A stretch of 64,000 bases of DNA from Bacteroidota bacterium (GTDB taxonomy: Bacteria; Bacteroidota; Bacteroidia; AKYH767-A; OLB10): assembly GCA_016699635.1 (NCBI GenBank), contig CP064983.1, positions 1,178,001 to 1,242,000 on the forward strand, read 5' to 3'. This document shows, one piece after another, positions 1 to 9,367 of this stretch. Every line of letters starts with the position of its first letter. The stretch's first letter is position 1. The notes beneath the pieces were generated by a model, which did not search any database, was not told the DNA's origin, and saw only the letters and a list, made by a program, of their open reading frames with translations. The position numbers and the translations under genes are program-made.

Positions 1-995
1 AAAATGGATTAATTGATTGACCTAATTCTGTTGAAATTAATGTTAGCGATTCACCTTCTTTAGGTAATTTATCTGCAGGAACATTCTTATAATAAAGTGG
101 GTAATCCCATGTTTTTATTGCTTTTTTATTTTCGTCACGTGCCACACGAAACTGACTATCGGTTAATGGTACAGAGTCTTTTGAGAAGGTTACTGTTTGT
201 GTTACTCCAAGCACTTTAGCAACAGGTTCTACACTCTGTGGTACTTCACGATTGGTATAACTTTCAGCCCATGTAGTTAGTGCTGTTCCATTTTGTTTAA
301 ACACAGCCCAAAAAACTATTGCAACAGCAAATACTGCCAGCAATGCTTATGCCTAATATTTTTGATACAGGCATATCTTCGGGCTTTACAGGCTTGCGAA
401 CATCGGCATGTGCATAGTGCTTATTGCCAATCCAAAAAATAATGACACCTACAAACATTCCAATCCCTGCAGCGGCAAAGGCAGCACCCCAACTGAAGTT
501 GTTTCGCAAATAAGAGCCGAAAAAATTACAGATAAATGCTCCGATGTTTATCCCCATGTAAAAAATATTGTATCCCGAATCTTTGAGTGGCTTATACTGC
601 GGATTGTTATACACATTACTAAGAATGGTCGAAATATGTGGTTTAAAAAATCCATTACCAATGATGATGAGTAATAGTGAAACATAAAATGCAGTCATGC
701 CGGGTATTGCCAATCCACAATATCCTATACCCATAAGAATGCCACCAAGTGTAATTGAAACACGATATCCTAAAACTCTATCGGCAATTAATCCACCAAC
801 AAACGGAGTCAAGTAAACTAATGCAATGAATGTTCCGAAAATATCTGAAGCTTCTTTTCTGTCCATTGCCATGCCACCACGTTGTGTGTCTGTCATGTAA
901 AGGAAAAAAATACCAAGCATGAGATAGAAACCGAATCGCTCCCACATTTCAGACAGGAACAGGTAGGGCAATGCCTTTGGATGCTTCTTATTCAT
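1..995 (-). CDS. POT-family proton-dependent oligopeptide transporter (3' end outside window, frameshifted)
   Basis: Inner-membrane proton-coupled di/tripeptide symporter of the POT/PTR family (major facilitator superfamily). The N-terminus carries the family signature EMWERFGFY at residues 16-24, followed by several hydrophobic segments and the conserved FFKPHISTILS stretch. The start at 995 (MNKKHPKA) is the only sensible one. Reading breaks near 335-345: the first frame runs into a meaningless tail, while a shifted frame continues as AVFAVAIVFWAVFKQNG and stays open to the window edge, so one base has been gained or lost. The C-terminal half is missing because the window ends. It lies upstream of nothing on its strand here and 62 bp after tmk. 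The family is confident; the substrate is inferred from the family. Confidence 0.88.
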
Positions 996-1057
996 TTTGA
1001 AACGATTTAAAATTTCAGCAATGATAAAAAACTAAACTAAAAAAACAATCAATTTTT

Positions 1058-1687
1058 TTAGGTATGCAATAAATTTTTTACGGTTTTGAAAATATCAGCT
1101 GCTACTTGCTGAACATCATTTTTGCCATTAACAAAAACAATGCTTTCTGTATTCTTTAGTAATTTGAATGCTTTAAGATAATTATCATAGACTTTACGAA
1201 GGTTTTCTTTGGTTTCGTACAATTCTGTTGAGGTGCGTGTAGCAATAATGCGTTTAAATGCAGTTTCAGGATCTACATCTACAAAAATATTCAGGTCAGG
1301 TTTTAACAACGCTGCGCATTTAGCATTGATAGACATTACCCAATCCATTTCTACATAGGCACTATGATAGGCATAGGACGAAAAATAATAGCGATCTGTG
1401 ATTACCGTATAGCCTTTTTCAAGCATTGCCAGAATTCCATTTTCCTTATCAAGCAAATGCTGCAATCTGTCTGCAACAAACAATGCTGCAATGGTATGCT
1501 GATCGGCATTTACTCTATGATTAAAAATTGAACGAATGAGTTTTCCTGCTTCAAAATTCGTGGGTTCATTTGTTGCATAAACTTTATAACCGGCTTCTTC
1601 AAGGTTGGCTTTCAGCAATTGTACCTGTGTACTTTTACCACTACCATCTATTCCCTCTACTGCTATAAATAAATTTTCTTTTTTCAT
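1058..1687 (-). CDS. tmk: Thymidylate kinase (dTMP kinase)
   Basis: Cytoplasmic enzyme phosphorylating dTMP to dTDP with ATP in DNA precursor synthesis. A P-loop (EGIDGSGKST) lies near the N-terminus and the DRYYFSSYAYHSA segment matches the DR(Y/H) motif that binds dTMP. About 209 residues is the normal family length. I place the start at the ATG at 1687 (MKKENLF); an upstream TTG at 1702 would add five residues but has no support. It follows the isomerase gene by about 24 bp and is probably co-transcribed with it. Intact in one frame. Confidence 0.93.
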   Translation of the reverse strand: MKKENLFIAVEGIDGSGKSTQVQLLKANLEEAGYKVYATNEPTNFEAGKLIRSIFNHRVNADQHTIAALFVADRLQHLLDKENGILAMLEKGYTVITDRYYFSSYAYHSAYVEMDWVMSINAKCAALLKPDLNIFVDVDPETAFKRIIATRTSTELYETKENLRKVYDNYLKAFKLLKNTESIVFVNGKNDVQQVAADIFKTVKNLLHT

Positions 1688-1711
1688 GAATGACAGATTC
1701 AAACAGAATAA

Positions 1712-2704
1712 TTAATTCAGTTTGGCCATTTCACTTTTAAGGTAGTCAATAACTTTCACTTCTGTACAGTCTATATTTCTGATTTCGCTAAGATACCAGC
1801 TTGTCCAGTCACCAAAGTGAATCAAATAAATTGCCTTTTCTATTGGTGAACCACCTTTACTCCATACTTCGTAAATGTGTGGTGTGTAGCGACCAAATAT
1901 CTCTTTACAAATATCCATTCGCTTTGCTGTTCTGAAAAAATCATCTTTATCTCTGAACAACACTACAGCAATATCATTATGTGGTTGTGTCCATCCTACA
2001 AGCTCATTGTGTGTCATCTCCGGAAAAACATGCTGCCAGCACAACATTTTTCCATTTTCCTGCACTTGTTGTCTGAAACGCACAACAACACCTTCATTAT
2101 TGGAAGCTGAATAAATGACTGGAATTTTCCCAATCAGCTCTGATGCAAGCTTATGTGATGCATTTTTAATATTAGCAGATTCTGCATCTAACAAATCAAC
2201 AGCATTCTTCAATGAGGCTTTAAAACCATCACCTATAAGTTTAAAAGCATGTAGTATATAGAAAAGTTGTGTTGATGAATATCCATAGCAGGAACGTGGT
2301 GGCATGCCACCCGGAATTAATATATGATCCAATCCATGTTGTTTTGCTAATTCAACTGTTTTGCCTCCTGAGCTGACACATACAACTTTTGCACCTTGTT
2401 TTATTGCCATATCCATGGCATGAAGTGTCTCTTCTGTATTTCCTGAATAGGAACTTACAACTACCAGCGAATGTTTGTTTACAAATGCAGGCATAAAATA
2501 ATCTTTGTTCACCATAAAAGGTATCGGCATCTCTTTCTCACACAATTGTGAAACAATGGTTCCTCCAATTCCAGATCCACCAAGTCCGGTCACCAATACA
2601 TTTTTTATTTCATGTGGCCAGCTTGTAGCTTTAAATGTTTCGCCAATAGTCATAGCCTCGCGCATTTGCGAAGGAAAATTCTCGATTAGTTGCTTCATAT
2701 TCAT
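1712..2704 (-). CDS. Bifunctional phosphoglucose/phosphomannose isomerase (SIS domain)
   Basis: Interconverts glucose-6-phosphate or mannose-6-phosphate with fructose-6-phosphate. The protein has an N-terminal SIS domain with the glycine-rich GLGGSGIGG near residue 41 and the phosphosugar-binding SYSGNTEETL near residue 85. Its 330 residues fit the archaeal/Bacteroidota PGI-PMI family and not classical Pgi, which is far longer. The ATG at 2704 gives MNMKQLI; the second ATG two codons later is equally possible. A TATGTTTG box (plus-strand 2734-2741) upstream resembles a Bacteroidota -7 element. tmk follows closely on the same strand. Dual specificity is inferred from the family. Confidence 0.86.
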   Translation of the reverse strand: MNMKQLIENFPSQMREAMTIGETFKATSWPHEIKNVLVTGLGGSGIGGTIVSQLCEKEMPIPFMVNKDYFMPAFVNKHSLVVVSSYSGNTEETLHAMDMAIKQGAKVVCVSSGGKTVELAKQHGLDHILIPGGMPPRSCYGYSSTQLFYILHAFKLIGDGFKASLKNAVDLLDAESANIKNASHKLASELIGKIPVIYSASNNEGVVVRFRQQVQENGKMLCWQHVFPEMTHNELVGWTQPHNDIAVVLFRDKDDFFRTAKRMDICKEIFGRYTPHIYEVWSKGGSPIEKAIYLIHFGDWTSWYLSEIRNIDCTEVKVIDYLKSEMAKLN

Positions 2705-2780
2705 ACAGCAGAAAAACTTAAAATGTTATGCTGCAAACATAAGCTATTTGTACGAAAACTTATACTTGTGAAAGGTAATT

Positions 2781-4562
2781 TCAGCCTTGCTTTTTCTGTT
2801 CTTTAATCCATAGTTTAATGGATTTTTCGAGTACACTTAATGGAAGACAACCATAGGAAAGTAGCTGATCATGAAATTTCTGAATACTGAATTTATCTTT
2901 TAACTGCTCTTCAGCTTTTTGACGTAATTCAATAATTTTTAACTGACCTATTTTATACGACAATGCCTGACCCGGTATGGCCATGTAGCGTTCAATTTCT
3001 GCAGTAATATCAGCCTCGCTTTCCATTTCATTATCCAATGAATATTGAATTGCCTTTTCGCGCGTCCATCCTTTCAGGTGAATACCCACATCTACAACCA
3101 AACGAATGGCTCTGTGCATTTCCTCGCTCAGGCAACCAAAATACTGATAGGGATCTGTATATAATCCTAATTCCTTCCCTAATGATTCTGTATATAAAGC
3201 CCACCCTTCGCCATAGGCTCCAAACCAACCAAAGCGCCTGAACTCAGGTAGTGATGTATTTTCCTGCTGTAATGAAATCTGATAATGATGACCTGGAATG
3301 GCTTCGTGCAGAAACAAATCTTCCATACCTACAACATTATATTTTGTTGCATCTAAAATAGGTACATAAAAAACCCCGGGTCTTGATCCATCAGGTGCTG
3401 CTGTGTTATACTCTGCACTGGCAGATGCTGCACGATAAGCTTCTGTCTGCCTAACCTCAAAAGCTGCCTTAGGCACATGATTAAAAAGTTTTTTCAACTG
3501 TGGTTTCATTCTGTCTTCTATTGCAAGATAGGCTGCAATTACATCAGAATCTTTCTTAAATGGAAAAAATTGTGGGTCAGTATGAATGAAATGAAAAAAT
3601 TCTTTAAGTGATCCTTTAAAACCTGTCTCTGCTTTTACTTTATCCATCTCTGAATGTAAACGTTCGACTTCTTTAAGGCCTAAATTATAAATCTCATCAG
3701 GACTCATTGTTGTTGTTGTCCATTTATTCGCAAGCCAGTTATAATATTCTTTTCCTCCCGGAATATTAGAAATACCGGCAACAGGAAGACAAGCAGGCAA
3801 ATATTCTTTCTCTAAAAAAACTGCCATCTTTTCAAAGCTTGGATTTAATTGATTAAGGATTGCATTCGAGTAAGCATCCGTTAATCGTTTTTTATCTGCA
3901 TCAGAAAAACTATCGGGCATATTTTTAATTGGCCCGTAAAAAACACTCTCTTCAACTTTGTTTGCAATGAGTGATTTATACTGTGGAATTGTTCTTTCAA
4001 TGAGGATACGTGCAGGAACAAACCCTTGTAACATTCCTCTTTTCATATTATTTATGGAAGTATCCTGATAAGCTACAAAGGCAGAAATACGTTGCAGGAA
4101 ATTATCATAGTCTTTTACAGTCTTAAATGGCTGAGAGCTTGTGCCTGAACCCAATTGAGAAAATGTGAGATGCATACCCCAAAACTGATTTACAGGCATT
4201 AGGTTTGAAGGAAATTTCAGGCCTTCTTCCTCTATGTTTAAAGTATATTGTAACACCTCATAACTTATTAAATCCTGACCTGTCAATTCAGGCTTGTTAA
4301 TAGTAAGCAGCTTTTCGGAGTAACGGCGATAGAATTGACGAAGTGTGTCAATATAAGCATCACTGATATCAATTGGTAGTAAATCATTATAACGGTTATC
4401 GGCATTTGCTGTGGCCTCAAGAGGGAAATAGCGCATTCGCTCCTGATAATAGCCATCAGTAATTTCCTTTAACAATACAGATGTGTCTTTTATTGACTGC
4501 TTTCCACTGTCTTTACATGCCGCAATAAAAAATACACTGATTACAATAAAAAGTCTTTTCAT
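2781..4562 (-). CDS. DUF885 family lipoprotein, probable metallo-hydrolase
   Basis: Predicted lipoprotein: the start at 4562 (MKRLFIVISVFFIAACK) gives a signal peptide with a lipobox ending in AAC. An upstream start at 4610 would put 16 residues ahead of the signal and is rejected. The body matches DUF885, a family distantly related to zinc peptidases; the metal-binding-like motif HEAIPGHH lies about two thirds along and is followed by YGEGWALYTESLG, both typical of the family. Intact, about 593 residues, normal for the family. Likely an envelope-located peptidase or hydrolase; the substrate is unknown. Confidence 0.85.
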   Translation of the reverse strand: MKRLFIVISVFFIAACKDSGKQSIKDTSVLLKEITDGYYQERMRYFPLEATANADNRYNDLLPIDISDAYIDTLRQFYRRYSEKLLTINKPELTGQDLISYEVLQYTLNIEEEGLKFPSNLMPVNQFWGMHLTFSQLGSGTSSQPFKTVKDYDNFLQRISAFVAYQDTSINNMKRGMLQGFVPARILIERTIPQYKSLIANKVEESVFYGPIKNMPDSFSDADKKRLTDAYSNAILNQLNPSFEKMAVFLEKEYLPACLPVAGISNIPGGKEYYNWLANKWTTTTMSPDEIYNLGLKEVERLHSEMDKVKAETGFKGSLKEFFHFIHTDPQFFPFKKDSDVIAAYLAIEDRMKPQLKKLFNHVPKAAFEVRQTEAYRAASASAEYNTAAPDGSRPGVFYVPILDATKYNVVGMEDLFLHEAIPGHHYQISLQQENTSLPEFRRFGWFGAYGEGWALYTESLGKELGLYTDPYQYFGCLSEEMHRAIRLVVDVGIHLKGWTREKAIQYSLDNEMESEADITAEIERYMAIPGQALSYKIGQLKIIELRQKAEEQLKDKFSIQKFHDQLLSYGCLPLSVLEKSIKLWIKEQKKQG

Positions 4563-4637
4563 TTTTCCTCCACTTTGAAAAACCAAATTTAAAATTAAAA
4601 AAGATTTCAATATATAGATTTATATCGAGAATTTTTA

Positions 4638-6107
4638 TCAAAATTGAAGATAAACCGGCATGACAGGATTGGCTTGTTTAAGAACGATTACAAAAATTAC
4701 AACTGCCGTTGCTACAGATGCCTTTAGTAACCAATGCCACTTTTCAGTATAATTGATAATAATTTCATTCCATCGGATTGGCAAAAAGTGCAATACAAAT
4801 CCTAGTAACATCACTAACAACACTTCACTATAATTGGCACTGAATAATGTCCAACCTTCAGCATAGAAGTTAAACACAATCTGATGAATCATGTTAAAAC
4901 TGTCAGTAAAGGTTGTGCACTTAAAAAATATCCAGCAAAGACAAACAAAATGAAATGTTATAATGATGCCTGCAATGCGTGTTAAACGTCCGGAAAAATG
5001 TGATGGATATGCTGCCTTCCATAACTTATGAAAAGCTAATGCCACACCATGTAATGCACCCCAAAAAATAAAATTCAAGCTGGCACCATGCCATAGTCCA
5101 CCAAGCAACATGGTGATAAATAAATTAATGTAGGTTCTTACTTCTCCTTTACGATTACCACCTAACGGAATATAAAGATAATCGCGCAACCACGATGAAA
5201 GTGAGATGTGCCATCTGCGCCAGAACTCTGTTATGGAGGCCGACTGATAGGGTGCAAGAAAGTTAATATTGATATCTATACCTATCCACTTTGCAATACC
5301 TATTGCCATATCACTATAGCCGGAAAAATCACAATAAATTACCAATGCATAGCCATACACTGCAAAAAGACATTCCATACCTGTGTGCCGCAAAGGATCA
5401 TCAAACACATACTGAACTAAATTGAGATAGATAAAGTCTGAAATAACAACCTTCTTAAACAATCCGGTCAGAATTAAAAACAAGCCTTTAGATACATCAT
5501 GTGCAGTGAGTGCAATCTCTTTTCTTATCTGAGGTATGAAATCTGCTGCACGCACTATCGGTCCCATCATTAGTTTTGGGAAAAATGAAAGAAAAAACAG
5601 GTAGTCAATAAATTTTTTTACCGGCACAAACTGTCTTCTGTAAACATCAATAGTATAACTCAGATTTTCGAAAGTGTAAAATGATATACCTATTGGCAGA
5701 TAGACATCTATTGGCTGAACATTTCCGGTTAGTATGGCATTATACAAGTCAATTAACAGGTTGGTGTATTTGAAATAAGCAAGTAGTCCAAGATTGATGA
5801 CAACGCTGAAAACGAGTAATGCTTTTCTCCGAAAATCAGATGTTGCATTGTAAATAAAATTACTGAGGTTAAAATCAATTACGGCAGCCGCAAGAACCAA
5901 AAGCACATAAACTCCTGAGGCTTTATAAAAGAAATAAAGTGAGAAAAGTGTTACTGCAACAATTCGTAAAGTTCCTGTTCGTTGCAGAAGTCTAAATACG
6001 AACAAAAACAACAACAAATAAAAAAAAAAAAACGAACTGTTGAAAAGCAATGGATTTGCTTTATCATACAAAAACTGATGTCCAAGCTTTTCCCAATCTA
6101 TTGTCAT
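4638..6107 (-). CDS. MBOAT family O-acyltransferase (AlgI/PatA-like)
   Basis: Polytopic inner-membrane acyltransferase of about 489 residues. MBOAT signatures are clear: FWRRWHISLSSWLRDYLYIP with PLGG next, and LLGGLWHGASLNFIFWG, which holds the conserved histidine of the family. Such proteins move acetyl groups across the membrane to modify alginate (AlgI), peptidoglycan (PatA) or teichoic acids (DltB). Its ATG overlaps the stop of the preceding SGNH gene by 4 bp (ATGA), indicating translational coupling. The partnership with two SGNH proteins and a glucosaminidase-like protein suggests acylation of a periplasmic polysaccharide or peptidoglycan. The acceptor cannot be told from sequence. Confidence 0.92.
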   Translation of the reverse strand: MTIDWEKLGHQFLYDKANPLLFNSSFFFFYLLLFLFVFRLLQRTGTLRIVAVTLFSLYFFYKASGVYVLLVLAAAVIDFNLSNFIYNATSDFRRKALLVFSVVINLGLLAYFKYTNLLIDLYNAILTGNVQPIDVYLPIGISFYTFENLSYTIDVYRRQFVPVKKFIDYLFFLSFFPKLMMGPIVRAADFIPQIRKEIALTAHDVSKGLFLILTGLFKKVVISDFIYLNLVQYVFDDPLRHTGMECLFAVYGYALVIYCDFSGYSDMAIGIAKWIGIDININFLAPYQSASITEFWRRWHISLSSWLRDYLYIPLGGNRKGEVRTYINLFITMLLGGLWHGASLNFIFWGALHGVALAFHKLWKAAYPSHFSGRLTRIAGIIITFHFVCLCWIFFKCTTFTDSFNMIHQIVFNFYAEGWTLFSANYSEVLLVMLLGFVLHFLPIRWNEIIINYTEKWHWLLKASVATAVVIFVIVLKQANPVMPVYLQF

Positions 6108-7345
6108 TGTTCAGATAATGGTTTAAGAAGCGCCTGAAGCAACATTAATCCCTGCATTTCATATCCTGAACGGTTCAGGTGAATTCGCCTGGCATCACTC
6201 ATTTTATTTTTTGCAAAACGAAGCATACTTCCCTTGCCGCCTGAGCACTCATATAAATAAAAAAAAGCTATTTTATTATCCATGCAATATTTCTGAAGGA
6301 GATTTTTAATAGCAATTACATTTGGATTAGGTACATACACACCACGTCTTATACGTTTACATGATTCCGTTGGTGAAGTAATCAATATTGACGCTGTTGG
6401 TGAAACATTCCTGAGTTTAGTTATAAAGGAATCAACGGTCTGAATAAATACTGTTCCATCAAAATACTTTGCGAAAGCCTCGTTTGTGCCAAATGAAAGA
6501 ATATACAGGTCAGCATTCAGTTCTTTTACTTGTTCAAAAAACATTGGTTGCCCAAGAAAACTTTTATACTCTGCACCATTTACACCAATATTATGATAAA
6601 CAACACCAGAGCTATCATTCAAAAGATTTAAACCGAATAATGTATAAGTAGTATCAGAACTGATGTTAATTTTACAATTCGATAAATAATCAGAAAATCT
6701 GAACTCATTAATTCCTGTTGCAAGTTTTATTGGGTTTACTGTTTCAATTATTGCTAAACTATCACTTGCAGTCATAAAAGTACTGTCAGGTTTATAAAAT
6801 ACTTGAACTCTGTTAAATCTATAATCTATACCTTCATTATTTCGTAAGCTAATTCCTACAGATGGGCTACTGTCGTTGGTTGTTACTGAAAATCCGGTGA
6901 TGCCGGTTGATAAAGAATCTTGTGTAATTACATTTCTATTTCCTTTCCAGCTATTCTGAGAAAAAGAAACATAGTCATGCGGGCCGTTAGAACGCGCAAG
7001 TTTGTATGGAAATACAATTCCCCTACCGGCATTACCATAGCGTTGTTGTAGTCCTCTGCGAACCATACCTGAAAAATATCCGGCCTGTAAATGCGAATCG
7101 CCAATGTGCACTATACTAACTTTTTTCCCGTCAGCTCTACTCTGCAACAATTTACTATAAAAATTTTTCAATGCTTCTTTCTGTTCAATATCAATTGCAT
7201 CGGGTTTAAGAAATTTCAATAAAGACATTTTATATTCAACAAATTTCTCATATTGCAACACAGGCATTGTAGTATCGGAATCACTCTGTGCATGACATTT
7301 TGTACAATATATTAACAGAGAAAAAATTAAAATTATTCTTTTCAT
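6104..7345 (-). CDS. Secreted SGNH/GDSL-type esterase-like protein
   Basis: 413-residue protein with a cleavable signal peptide (MKRIILIFSLLIYCTKCHAQ). SGNH blocks are visible: block I HIGDSHLQAG (Ser), a block II-like glycine in GVNGAEY, block III LSFGTNEAF (Asn), and a terminal HLNRSGYEM with the histidine. At the usual Asp position three residues before that His there is Arg (RRIH), with an Asp two residues further upstream, so the catalytic triad is non-canonical. It is coupled by 4-bp ATGA overlaps to both the second SGNH gene upstream and the MBOAT gene downstream. By analogy with AlgJ/AlgX and PatB it probably handles acyl groups exported by the MBOAT protein. Confidence 0.85.
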   Translation of the reverse strand: MKRIILIFSLLIYCTKCHAQSDSDTTMPVLQYEKFVEYKMSLLKFLKPDAIDIEQKEALKNFYSKLLQSRADGKKVSIVHIGDSHLQAGYFSGMVRRGLQQRYGNAGRGIVFPYKLARSNGPHDYVSFSQNSWKGNRNVITQDSLSTGITGFSVTTNDSSPSVGISLRNNEGIDYRFNRVQVFYKPDSTFMTASDSLAIIETVNPIKLATGINEFRFSDYLSNCKINISSDTTYTLFGLNLLNDSSGVVYHNIGVNGAEYKSFLGQPMFFEQVKELNADLYILSFGTNEAFAKYFDGTVFIQTVDSFITKLRNVSPTASILITSPTESCKRIRRGVYVPNPNVIAIKNLLQKYCMDNKIAFFYLYECSGGKGSMLRFAKNKMSDARRIHLNRSGYEMQGLMLLQALLKPLSEQ

Positions 7346-8737
7346 TGTTTTGCCTGAGGCTTAATCATTGTATCTCTTTTCACTTCCATAGTTTCCACCG
7401 TTTTACTATATCTATCATAGCTTTTAATAATATCATCATACAACATTCCTGCAATTTTTCTTCCACCTGCAAAATTGGGATGTGTATAGTCTAAATTTGC
7501 TAATTGCGGATTACCCTCTGCCCAACTTACCATACTGTTATAACCTCCCATTGCTTCATATAAATTATAAAAGGCTACATCACTTCTTTGTGCAATTCGT
7601 TTTGCAATTCAACAAAAATGGGAATATCTGGCTCTGTTTCGTAGCCATCTTCTGCACGATAACTTTTATCACCTACACTCATGACTAAGATTGATGCATC
7701 AGGAAATGCTTCTTTAATGTAGTTTAATGTTTTCTGAAATGATGAAGCATACCAACTATAGTTTTTCACATCATGAGCAACTACATTTAAACCATAGCTT
7801 AGAATTATCAACTTGTAATTTTCTTTTGCGCCAAGAGACTTTAATTCACCAAAAGGAATATTGGAAAGAGGAATTCCGGAATTTCCACGAAACGAAAAAT
7901 TATCTACATAAACACCGTTTCCTTTATCGAAATAAAGTCCATGTACTTCACAATTTGGTTTTTTAAAGGTTAATTTAACTTCCTTTATAGGATTGTTCCT
8001 TATTAATTCAACCTCTTTAAAACTACCAATACTATCAACAGGGAAAACTAAAGAAGTGTCTTCGTTCAAAATAAAACTTTTAGGTGGACACTGGCGACAA
8101 ATCATTTTTACCTCTGAATATACCGGGTAGAATCTGCTTGCTTTATAATCAACCCAACTACCCTTTGATGAAACAAAACTGTATCCCCCTATTCCCAGTT
8201 TATAATTCTGTTTTGGTTTTTTCATAAAACTATAAACTTCCCAGTCATCAGAAAAAGTTTGTCTTATTGTTTGCCTGAATTGTGCTCGGGTGAAGTAACA
8301 GGAACAAAGCCAACACCGCTGCCACCATAAATTTTCTGCATCAGTTTTCTGAAGTCCTGTGTCACCAAATCACCTTCTATCATAGAATCACCAAACCATG
8401 CAATCCTGATTTTTCCATTTTCATTTTCATGATTGTGCAATGCTTCAAAGAACCTTGTTAAATCAAGTTCACCTGACTTATAATTTATCTTAGTCGCAGT
8501 AGATTTTGCTGTGTCTGTTAATACCTGCTTAACAGTATCATTTTTAAAAAATACAGAATCGTTTACAATTGCCAAACTTTGCGGTTTTTCCTTTTTATTT
8601 TCCTTATGAATAATATCGCTATAGAGATTAATTTTCTTGCTCCCAGTCAAATATTTTGGCATTATCGAGATTACAGATAAAATAACTGTAAGAAAAAACA
8701 GAATTTTAATAGGCTCGTTATTTCGGGAATTTTTCAC
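7342..8737 (-). CDS. Membrane-anchored SGNH/GDSL hydrolase, split by two frameshifts
   Basis: Three consecutive fragments (8264-8737, 7575-8225, 7342-7551) form one SGNH protein. The first has an N-terminal hydrophobic anchor and block I (WFGDSMIEGD); the second has block III (LSYGLNVV); the third has YTHPNFAGG, with Asp and His in canonical DxxH spacing. The frames join near 8260 (a probable lost G in TCAGGC) and near 7590 (an AAAA run), after which the shifted frame reads SDVAFYNLYEAMGG directly into the last fragment. A single gene is therefore certain. Its stop overlaps the next SGNH start by 4 bp. It probably acts with the MBOAT protein in polysaccharide or peptidoglycan O-acylation. Confidence 0.83.
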
Positions 8738-8752
8738 GGCTTATGATTGGCT

Positions 8753-9229
8753 TTATTGAGCAGTACGCGCCTTAACCTGTTTTAAAACTTTAATGTAATG
8801 TGGAGAACGCGCATACCTTATTCTTTTCAGAAAATCATAGTAATTTTCTGACTGGTTGGTATAAAATTTATCCTGCCATTTTTTATAATAGTCAACACTT
8901 GCTTGCCAATTGATAAAACTCATATAGCGTTTGGTAAAACGAAATGCAAACAAATTGTTTTTGTCCATGAGAAGTTTGGCTTTGAAGTGTCCTGTTTCGA
9001 GCAATGCTTGTTTTAAGACTATATCAGAATTTAAAATTCCTATACTATCCATATAATTCCTAACATCTTCAACAGCAATTCTTGACCGTTTATAGTACTT
9101 CTCTTTTTTAGGCTTTTTGACAACAACTTTCGTAGAGTCAGAAAATGCAAACAGATTATCGCTATTGAATATTAAAGCAATCAAAAAAACAAAAATGCAT
9201 TGTCTAATCAATCTAAAAGAAGATTTCAT
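8753..9229 (-). CDS. Secreted glucosaminidase-domain protein
   Basis: Small exported protein (158 residues) with a signal peptide in the first 28 residues, a basic linker (KKPKKEKYYKRSR), then a glucosaminidase-like domain. QALLETGHFKAKLL contains the Glu expected for the catalytic acid and is followed by NNLFAFRF, both typical of the flagellar-FlgJ/Bax-type N-acetylglucosaminidase family. First gene of the operon leading through two SGNH esterases to the MBOAT acyltransferase, 15 bp from the next gene. This supports a peptidoglycan or related glycan as operon substrate. It is short for the family, so it could bind rather than cleave glycan. Confidence 0.8.
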   Translation of the reverse strand: MKSSFRLIRQCIFVFLIALIFNSDNLFAFSDSTKVVVKKPKKEKYYKRSRIAVEDVRNYMDSIGILNSDIVLKQALLETGHFKAKLLMDKNNLFAFRFTKRYMSFINWQASVDYYKKWQDKFYTNQSENYYDFLKRIRYARSPHYIKVLKQVKARTAQ

Positions 9230-9309
9230 TGGTGCAAAATTATCAATTTAAATATGTTTAATAACCTAATATTTACTCTTGGTAACAACTATGAAATAGT
9301 AATTTAAAA

Positions 9310-9348
9310 CAGATGAGCCACTTTGCAGTTTGCAAAGTAGCTCATCTG
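9310..9348 (-). terminator. Rho-independent terminator after the act-cox operon
   Basis: A near-perfect inverted repeat: CAGATGAGC then ACTTTGCA pairs with TGCAAAGT then GCTCATCTG, giving 17 pairs with one mismatch and a three-base loop. On the minus strand the hairpin is followed by TTTTAAATT. It sits 20 bp past the cox subunit I stop. On the plus strand it is followed by AAAAAA, so it is best placed to stop minus-strand transcription. Confidence 0.8.
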
Positions 9349-9367
9349 AAAAAACTATTAATTCACA

